Source of the DNA: Tyzzerella sp963558545
GTDB taxonomy: Bacteria > Bacillota > Clostridia > Lachnospirales > CAG-274
Reading direction: 5' to 3'
Length of the DNA: 64,000 nucleotides
Assembly (NCBI RefSeq): GCF_963558545.1
Contig: NZ_CAUWHO010000010.1
Coordinates: 1 to 64,000 of the forward strand
Made by a program: the position numbers and the translations under genes. The notes under the pieces are model-generated. The model was not told the DNA's origin and ran no database searches. It saw nothing but the letters and a program-made list of their open reading frames with translations. Of this stretch, positions 58,756-64,000 are shown one piece after another (position 1 is the first letter of the stretch; the number at the start of each line of letters is the position of its first letter).

Positions 58756-59742
58756 TTATTGTATTGGCATATATTGTATTTTCCAAATTCCGTTACTATC
58801 TTTTATCATATCAATTGCCATTGGGTGGTCTTTTACTATCTCATATTCTATATATCCTTTTTCTTTAGTATCTTCTATAAATTTTCCATCTGCTGCTGCC
58901 TTTAAGTTAGATATATAGTCTTCTTTTGTTTCTTTGCTAAAGCTTTCCATTATTTTTATATAGTTTTCTTCGGTAGTATTATTGTAGTCTTGGTACAAAC
59001 TATATGCTAAGCTATATTCTTTGTCTAATATTGCTTGTGTATAAAGCTTTAATACCATTATAGGTGTATTGTTTGCTAAATGTTTTATATCTTTATCTTT
59101 TTTGTAACTATCATATATTTTTTGCTCATCTTGTGATAAATATCCAGTTAAAGAATAAATAGAGCTATCTTCTTCAATTTTGTTATCTATTTTAAATGAA
59201 AACACATATTTGTATGTTTCATTTTCTAGCTCTAACATAATTTCATATAATATACCTTTTAAATTTTCATCTTTATCATCGTAGCTATGTTTAATATTTA
59301 TAAAGCCATTTTCATCTATTGTTAGTTTTTTACTATCTATTTTAAAATGGTAATCTTTATCTTTTGTTACATATGTTTTATTAAAATCAATATTTTTAAT
59401 TTTTTTAACATCAATGTTATTAAAATCTATTCTTATATCTGTATCTTTTTCTAAATATGGATATTTATCTTCTTTTAATTTTTCAATAAAATCATTTACT
59501 GTATTGTTATATTTTTTGTATTCTTCAGAAGTTTCATCATCATTTTTTATAAATCTTTCATAAGGTATTTCTGCATCTTTTGTAAAAATACTTATATCAT
59601 CTATTTTAATATCATCATTTTGGCTTTCTGTTGTTGTAGTTGTATCATTTGTAGGCTCTGTTGTATCTTCTTTATTTTTTTTACCACACCCTACAGAAAT
59701 AAGAGAAAGTATTAAAAATATTATTATTAATTTATTTTTCAT
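58756..59742 (-). CDS. Lipoprotein of unknown function
   Basis: 328 residues. Signal peptide with lipobox SVGC (Cys19), then an Asp/Thr/Asn-rich linker and a charged, Lys/Asp/Tyr-rich body. No enzymatic motif is seen. The C-terminal region (NNTPIMVLKLYTQAILDKEYSLAYSLYQDYNN...) resembles helical NTF2-like or DUF5105-like lipoprotein domains. It starts 12 bp after hflX, so it is co-transcribed. Function not recognised. Confidence 0.75.
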   Translation of the reverse strand: MKNKLIIIFLILSLISVGCGKKNKEDTTEPTNDTTTTTESQNDDIKIDDISIFTKDAEIPYERFIKNDDETSEEYKKYNNTVNDFIEKLKEDKYPYLEKDTDIRIDFNNIDVKKIKNIDFNKTYVTKDKDYHFKIDSKKLTIDENGFINIKHSYDDKDENLKGILYEIMLELENETYKYVFSFKIDNKIEEDSSIYSLTGYLSQDEQKIYDSYKKDKDIKHLANNTPIMVLKLYTQAILDKEYSLAYSLYQDYNNTTEENYIKIMESFSKETKEDYISNLKAAADGKFIEDTKEKGYIEYEIVKDHPMAIDMIKDSNGIWKIQYMPIQ

Positions 59743-59754
59743 AAAATCACATCC

Positions 59755-61035
59755 TTATACTATGATAAAATCTTTAAGTCTATTTTCCATTTCTTCATCT
59801 GCATATATTTCAAAAAACATACCTTCATCTCTATTTTCGTTTTGTACAACTTCACATCTTCCGTGTATCATACCAACATAGTTAGATTTTTCATAAGGTA
59901 TTAATATGTTTATAGATTTTTTAAAGCTTTTTACAACATCTTCAATAGTATTTAAAAGTTTTTCTACACCATCACCTTTTTTAGCAGATATTTCTAAGGT
60001 ATACATAGAAAAATCGTCTTTAGGTAAAGGCCTTATTATATCATCTTTATCCAATTTATTGTAGGCAGTAATTATAGGCTTGTTTAAACAATCTAAATCT
60101 TTTAATGTTTTATACACAATATTCATTTGTTCTTCTCTTGCACTATTGGAGCTATCTACTACGTGTACTAAAACATCGGCATATTTTGTTTCTTCTAAAG
60201 TTGCCCTAAAGGCTTTAATAAGGTTATGGGGGAGTTTTTGTATAAACCCTACTGTGTCTGTAAAAAGGTATTCTCTACCAGATTGTAGCTCTATTTTTCT
60301 TGTTGTTGTATCAAGGGTTGCAAAAAGCTTGTCCATAGCCAGTACGTCTGATTTTGTAACTGTGTTCATAAGAGTAGATTTTCCAGCATTGGTATACCCT
60401 ACAAATGCTACTATTGGTTGTTTATTTTTAAGCCTTTTTTCTCTTATTACTTGTCTATGTTTTTCTATATATTTAAGCTCTTTGTTAAGCTCTGCTATTC
60501 TGTCTGATATATTTCTTCTATCTATCTCAAGTTTTTTTTCACCAGGACCTCTAGTACCTATACCACCACCTAAACGGCTCATATCTTTACCTTGCCCTAC
60601 AAGGTGTGTAAGCTTGTATTTAAGCTGGGCAAGCTCTACTTGTACTTTACCTTCTGCAGAGCTTGCTCTTTTTGCAAATATATCTAATATAACTAAAGTT
60701 CTATTCATTATTTTAACTTTTAGCATACTTGCCATATTTTTCATTTGGCTAGATGTAAGCTCATCATCACATACAATACCCGTTGCTCCTAGCTCATCTA
60801 CATAGGCTTTTAGCTCATCTATTTTGCCTTTGCCAAAATAATGTGCCTTATGTATACCTTCTCTTTTTTGTACCATACGCCCTATAACAGTAGCACCTGC
60901 TGTTTGTACAAGTTCTTCTAGTTCATCTAGGCTAGCATCTATATTCATTAAATCTTTTTCATTATCTATACCAATTAAAACTACTCTTTCTTCTATTTCT
61001 TTTGTTTCGTATGTTTTTGTTTGGTTTTTATCCAT
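59755..61035 (-). CDS. hflX: Ribosome-splitting GTPase HflX
   Basis: 426 residues. The N-terminal HflX domain (about 1-190, with YFGKGKIDELKAYV and GGIGTRGPGEKKLEIDRR) precedes the G domain: G1 GYTNAGKSTLMN, G2 ATLDTTTR, G3 DTVGFI, G4 NKLD. It splits stalled or hibernating 70S ribosomes under stress. ATG with GGTGGG. The tRNA/ribosome link matches other translation genes, though its neighbours are unrelated. Confidence 0.95.
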   Translation of the reverse strand: MDKNQTKTYETKEIEERVVLIGIDNEKDLMNIDASLDELEELVQTAGATVIGRMVQKREGIHKAHYFGKGKIDELKAYVDELGATGIVCDDELTSSQMKNMASMLKVKIMNRTLVILDIFAKRASSAEGKVQVELAQLKYKLTHLVGQGKDMSRLGGGIGTRGPGEKKLEIDRRNISDRIAELNKELKYIEKHRQVIREKRLKNKQPIVAFVGYTNAGKSTLMNTVTKSDVLAMDKLFATLDTTTRKIELQSGREYLFTDTVGFIQKLPHNLIKAFRATLEETKYADVLVHVVDSSNSAREEQMNIVYKTLKDLDCLNKPIITAYNKLDKDDIIRPLPKDDFSMYTLEISAKKGDGVEKLLNTIEDVVKSFKKSINILIPYEKSNYVGMIHGRCEVVQNENRDEGMFFEIYADEEMENRLKDFIIV

Positions 61036-61145
61036 TACAATCCCACCTTTTATCTATTGTTAGATAATTATTATAACCTGATTATATCATATATATTATT
61101 TTTTTACTAGAGATATTTAGCCGTACATACTATACATAAAAAATG

Positions 61146-61417
61146 CTATAGATAAAATCTATAGCTTATATTGAAGACAAAATATCATTAAATCAAATTA
61201 TTTTTCATTTTTATATCCTATTTATAGGGTATAAAAATTTTAATCACAATACGGGGCTTTGCCTCGGATTGTGTAAAAAGCTAGATTTTAAGGGGATTTA
61301 GCCCTTGTGCTAAGAAATCAGCTTTTCTACCCTAGATTATCTTAAAAAAATAACCTTGTTATTTTTTTATAGAGGTTGTAGACTTTGGCTACAACCTCTT
61401 CTATAGATAAAATTTAT
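61146..61417 (+). mobile_element. Family B structured element, copy 3
   Basis: An element (about 61165-61400) matches copies 1 and 2: GAAGACAAAATATCATTAAA at the left, a core with ACGGGGCTTTGCCTCGGATT and AGAAATCAGCTTTTC, and a right-end hairpin GAGGTTGTAG / CTACAACCTC. It lies between hflX and spoVG. Left flank 61146-61164 is a perfect hairpin CTATAGAT, AAA, ATCTATAG; the right flank repeats CTATAGATAAAAT (61401-61413) but its second arm has changed. On the minus strand the far copy keeps the T-run, so it was the spoVG terminator. Confidence 0.75.
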
Positions 61418-61710
61418 TATTGTGTAATAGCACTTTCTTGCATAGTTTCATCTTCTAAAAGAGCTTGTTCATATTTAGATAAGATAGCTTTTTGAAGAGT
61501 TTCTCTAGCTGAAGAATTAATAGGATGTGTTATATCTCTATATTCTCCATTGTTAGTTTTTCTGCTAGGCATAGCTATAAATAAGCCATTTTCACCTTCT
61601 ATTACTTTTATGTCGTGTACAACAAACTCGTTGTCAAGAGTAATAGATACTATTGCTTTCATTTTACCTTCTTGGTTAACTTTTCTAATTCTTACGTCTG
61701 TAATGTTCAT
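61417..61710 (-). CDS. spoVG: Septation regulator SpoVG
   Basis: 97 residues from ATG 61710 with GGAGGAG. NITDVRIRKVNQEGKMKAIVSITLDNEFVVHDIKVIEG and GLFIAMPSRKTNNGEYRDITHPINSSAR are hallmarks of SpoVG, an RNA/DNA-binding regulator that affects septation, sporulation and virulence genes in Firmicutes. A longer in-frame reading to 61845 has no site and runs through an inverted repeat. The terminator has been duplicated by a Family B element. Confidence 0.96.
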   Translation of the reverse strand: MNITDVRIRKVNQEGKMKAIVSITLDNEFVVHDIKVIEGENGLFIAMPSRKTNNGEYRDITHPINSSARETLQKAILSKYEQALLEDETMQESAITQ

Positions 61711-61724
61711 AGATAATCTCCTCC

Positions 61725-61794
61725 TATAAAGTAGAATAAAATGTATACAAAGACAAAAGCCATTTGTATTAACACAGTGGGGTTCTACTTTATA
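61725..61794 (-). promoter_or_regulatory. spoVG leader inverted repeat
   Basis: A perfect 12-bp inverted repeat, TATAAAGTAGAA (61725-61736) and TTCTACTTTATA (61783-61794), encloses an inner ACAAA / TTTGT hairpin and ends 1-2 bases before the spoVG ribosome binding site. If transcribed it would form a stable stem next to the Shine-Dalgarno sequence. The outer arm also contains TATAAA, which could instead be a -10 box. Confidence 0.6.
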
Positions 61795-62154
61795 CCTAAA
61801 AATTATGTAATTATTTTGGGTATTAAAATATGTAAGTAAAACCATATGCTGTTAAATACATTATATAACTAATTTATAAAAAAATCAATGTATATTTTTT
61901 GTATTTTCTTATATTTTTTGTGTTTTTTTGTAATTTTTTTAGTTTTATGTTGTATATTTATTATAAATAAATATTTTTATAAAAAAAATTAAACAATATT
62001 TTTTACAATTCCCTTTTAAATTTATATTTTTATACAAAATAGTATATTTTGTAAAATTATGTTAACAACTTATCATAATTAATAGTTGATAAAATATACT
62101 AATGTATATATAATATACCTAGAATATATTAATGTGTTAGGAGATAAAATTAAT
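61795..62154. other. Divergent intergenic region between spoVG and murC
   Basis: Very AT-rich. It must contain the spoVG and murC promoters, but no box pair stands out. Runs of T near 61895-61990 and AAACAATATTTTT motifs are seen. I find no gene. Confidence 0.4.
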
Positions 62155-63546
62155 ATGGATAAAATTAATATAAAAAATATATTTCCTTATAAAAAGTTAC
62201 ATTTTATAGGTATAGGTGGAGTTAGTATGTCTGGCCTTTGTGAAATACTTTTAGCAGAAGGTGGATATAGTATATCTGGTTCTGACAACAGTAGCTCTGA
62301 GCTTATAGAAAACTTAATAAAAAAAGGTGTTAAAGTATATATAGGGCAAAATAAAGATAACATTACTAAAGATATAGATTTGGTTGTATACACAGCAGCA
62401 ATTAAAGAAGACAACCCAGAATTTATAAGAGCTAAAGAGCTAGGTGTAAAAATGCTAGAGCGTTCTACATTTTTGGGAGAGCTAATGAAAGCATATAAAT
62501 ACCCCTTATGTATAGCAGGCACTCACGGTAAAACTACTACATCTTCTATGGTTTCTGAAGTATTTTTACAAGCTAAAAAAGACCCTACTATATCTATAGG
62601 GGGTATATTATCATCTATAAATAGCAATTTTAAAGTTGGCAAGAAAGATTACCTTGTGTTAGAAACTTGTGAATATTGTGATACATTTTTAAAGTTTAAC
62701 CCCCATTCTGCAATTATATTAAATATAGATAAAGACCATTTAGACTATTTTAAGGACATTAACCAAATATATGATAGCTTTAAAAAGTTTGCAAGTTTAG
62801 TAAAAAATGATGCTTGTCTTGTTATAAATGCTGATATTAAAGATTATGAAAAAATAACAGAAGGGTTAAAATGCAATATTATAACATATGGACAATGTGA
62901 AGATAGTATGTGGCAAGCTAAAAATATTAGGTTTAATAAATTTGGTTGTGCAAGCTATGATGCTTATTACAATAATAATTTTATGTATAATATAAGTCTA
63001 AGTGTTGTAGGGTTGCATAATGTTTATAATTCTTTATCTGTATGTGCTTTAGCTCATTTTTATAATTTGGATAAAGACAGTATAGAAAAAGGCCTTAATA
63101 ATTTTAAAGGAACAAGCAGACGTTTTCAGTATAAAGGAACATTTAATGGTGTTACAATAATAGACGACTATGCCCACCACCCAACAGAAATTTTAGCTAC
63201 TATAAAAGCTGCAAAATCGCAAAATATAAATAAACTATGGTGTATTTTTCAGCCACATACCTACACTAGAACAAAGGCTCTTTTAGATGATTTTGCTAAG
63301 GCTCTTTTAGATGTAGACAATATTTTAATATGTGATATATATTCTGCTAGAGAAAAAGACACAGGGGAGATACATTCTAAAGATTTAGTTAATAAAATAC
63401 GAGAGCTTGGAAAAGATGCAATATATATAGAGAGTTTTCAAGATGGAAAAAATTATATTGAAAAAAATTGTCAACATAACGATATGTTGATAACTATGGG
63501 TGCAGGAAATGTGAATTTACTAGGGGAAATGTTATTAAGTAAATAG
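62155..63546 (+). CDS. murC: UDP-N-acetylmuramate--L-alanine ligase
   Basis: 463 residues from ATG 62155 with a TTAGGAGA site; a longer in-frame start at 62086 has none. The N-terminal UDP-binding motif is GIGGVSMSGL, the ATP loop AGTHGKTTTSSMV (about 123-135), and DDYAHHPTEI lies in the C-terminal domain. It adds L-Ala to UDP-MurNAc in peptidoglycan synthesis. It is the only Mur gene in the window. Confidence 0.96.
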   Translation: MDKINIKNIFPYKKLHFIGIGGVSMSGLCEILLAEGGYSISGSDNSSSELIENLIKKGVKVYIGQNKDNITKDIDLVVYTAAIKEDNPEFIRAKELGVKMLERSTFLGELMKAYKYPLCIAGTHGKTTTSSMVSEVFLQAKKDPTISIGGILSSINSNFKVGKKDYLVLETCEYCDTFLKFNPHSAIILNIDKDHLDYFKDINQIYDSFKKFASLVKNDACLVINADIKDYEKITEGLKCNIITYGQCEDSMWQAKNIRFNKFGCASYDAYYNNNFMYNISLSVVGLHNVYNSLSVCALAHFYNLDKDSIEKGLNNFKGTSRRFQYKGTFNGVTIIDDYAHHPTEILATIKAAKSQNINKLWCIFQPHTYTRTKALLDDFAKALLDVDNILICDIYSAREKDTGEIHSKDLVNKIRELGKDAIYIESFQDGKNYIEKNCQHNDMLITMGAGNVNLLGEMLLSK

Positions 63547-63595
63547 TTTTGCACATTATCAACATTTTTTTCAACATTTATAATGTATAAAAGTA

Positions 63596-63624
63596 TTGTG
63601 TTACGAACACTTGTTTGGTATATT
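63596..63624 (+). promoter_or_regulatory. Promoter with embedded SOS (LexA) box
   Basis: TTGTGT (63596-63601), 17 bp, TATATT (63619-63624). The spacer contains CGAACACTTGTTTG (63604-63617), matching the Firmicutes LexA/DinR box CGAACRNRYGTTYG at 13 of 14 positions. A repressor bound there would block the promoter. It reads into the hairpin at 63630. Confidence 0.6.
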
Positions 63625-63629
63625 AAAAT

Positions 63630-63695
63630 AAAGATAGCTAGTAAAATTCCTTGAATATTCAATGTTTTTTTACTTTCTATCTTTTATTTTTTTAC
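63630..63695 (+). ncRNA. Short hairpin transcript or bidirectional terminator
   Basis: AAAGATAG and AGTAAAA (63630-63646) pair with TTTTACT and CTATCTTT (63668-63684), with one small inner bulge, and a T-run follows to 63693. The predicted start of the SOS-box promoter falls at about 63631, so the RNA would be about 60 nt and consist of this hairpin. It may equally be just the terminator shared by murC and the convergent TSCPD gene. Confidence 0.45.
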
Positions 63696-63746
63696 CTAAA
63701 GTAAAAATTTTATTAATTTAATAAAATTTATCAACATATATGTGTA

Positions 63747-63995
63747 TTATTTGTTGATAAGTGCTTCTTTTAAAGCTTTTGCTAGTTGGTCTGGGCAAGA
63801 AGTGTCTTTATTTCCACAAGTTAAACCCTCTAATTTTTTTATAACATCTTCTACTTTTAAGCCTTCTACAAGGCTAGCTATCCCCTTAAGGTTACCGTTA
63901 CAGCCACCGTTAAAACTTACACTTTTTACAATATCACCGTCTAGTTCAAATTGGATATTTTTTGCACATACGCCTTTTGTGTCAAAGTTATTCAC
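63747..63995 (-). CDS. TSCPD domain protein (TIGR03905 type), at window edge
   Basis: 82 residues as far as visible. NNFDTKGVCAKNIQFELDGDIVKSVSFNGGCNGNLKGIASLVEGL and the ending CGNKDTSCPDQLAKALKEA are the TIGR03905 pattern with conserved Cys residues; the function is unknown, possibly metal or cofactor linked. The first in-frame start seen is GTG at 63995, only 5 bases from the window end, so the true start may lie outside. Confidence 0.85.
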   Translation of the reverse strand: MNNFDTKGVCAKNIQFELDGDIVKSVSFNGGCNGNLKGIASLVEGLKVEDVIKKLEGLTCGNKDTSCPDQLAKALKEALINK

Positions 63996-64000
63996 AGTAT

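Noticed and set aside
61711..61845. N-terminal extension of SpoVG by 45 residues
   Set aside because: SpoVG proteins start at the ATG at 61710, which has GGAGGAG; the extension crosses the inverted repeat and lacks any site.
63471..63662. A 63-codon minus-strand frame overlapping the murC end
   Set aside because: It starts with TTG without a ribosome binding site, overlaps the conserved murC C-terminus, and runs across the SOS-box promoter and terminator hairpin; composition looks incidental.
63662..63720. A possible 19-residue hydrophobic peptide after the SOS promoter
   Set aside because: ATG at 63662 has no ribosome binding site and lies inside the hairpin; the frame is only T-rich terminator sequence.

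Overview
The window is a very AT-rich chromosomal segment from a Gram-positive, low-GC bacterium, most likely an anaerobic, motile, probably endospore-forming member of the Clostridia (a Lachnospirales-like lineage is my guess). The evidence is the gene content (DUF4446 gene after parAB, SpoVG, DnaA/DnaN/YaaA/RecF/GyrB/GyrA block, T-box in front of serS, large Firmicutes-type SRP RNA, YitT, CheV, flagellin plus FliS), the strong AGGAGG ribosome binding sites, and many clean TTGACA-N17-TATAAT promoters. No plasmid, phage or full insertion sequence is present.

Layout. 1-3.6 kb: two parS sites, parA-parB-DUF4446, an array of a 126-bp repeat, and bioY behind a probable BirA-controlled promoter. 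3.6-6.5 kb: prs, a fliS-like chaperone gene and flagellin. 6.8-15.6 kb: gyrA, gyrB, recF, yaaA, dnaN, dnaA, all on the minus strand; the replication origin is bipartite and flanks dnaA (DnaA boxes with a DnaA-trio-like tract between dnaN and dnaA, consensus boxes upstream of dnaA). 16-22.4 kb: C39-type peptidase, glmU, rpsF-ssb-rpsR, comFB-aroK-efp, zupT. 22.5-30 kb: serS with its T-box, a secreted alpha/alpha-barrel protein, yitT, recX, a TPR protein. 30-32 kb: an ECF sigma operon with a candidate self-regulated promoter, an overlapping 55-residue membrane protein and a zinc-ribbon membrane protein. 32-35.4 kb: polar amino acid ABC transporter and an Rrf2/NsrR-like regulator divergent from a single-domain globin. 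35.5-42.5 kb: a secreted nuclease-fold/HhH protein that has lost its catalytic residues, then a PrsA-like foldase with a MacB-type ABC exporter and a large CARDB/NEW3-like membrane-anchored partner. 43-52 kb: SRP RNA, tadA, HD-GYP, AI-2E-type permease, CPBP protease, CheV, asnB, HIT protein, tRNA-Leu(CAA). 52-61 kb: a minus-strand run (esterase, acetyltransferase, SEC-C methionine aminopeptidase, DUF2161, Xaa-Pro peptidase, ArsC-like, K+/H+ antiporter, lipoprotein, HflX). 61-64 kb: spoVG, murC, an SOS-box promoter and a TSCPD protein running to the edge.

Two families of non-coding repeats stand out. Family A is a roughly 126-bp unit with short terminal inverted repeats and a conserved inner hairpin, found singly, in tandem and as fragments at five places. 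Family B is a roughly 230-bp structured element found at three loci plus one internally deleted copy at a fourth. Each Family B copy is flanked by a direct duplication of a locus-specific hairpin (19-37 bp; imperfect at one locus), usually the intrinsic terminator of the neighbouring gene. It looks like a non-autonomous mobile element that targets terminator hairpins, and I regard it as the best candidate for something undescribed here.

Several regulatory features were read by eye only: spoVG leader inverted repeat, tRNA promoter inside an inverted repeat, SOS box inside a promoter that seems to serve only a short hairpin RNA, and two genes whose Shine-Dalgarno sequences point to AUA or AUU start codons.
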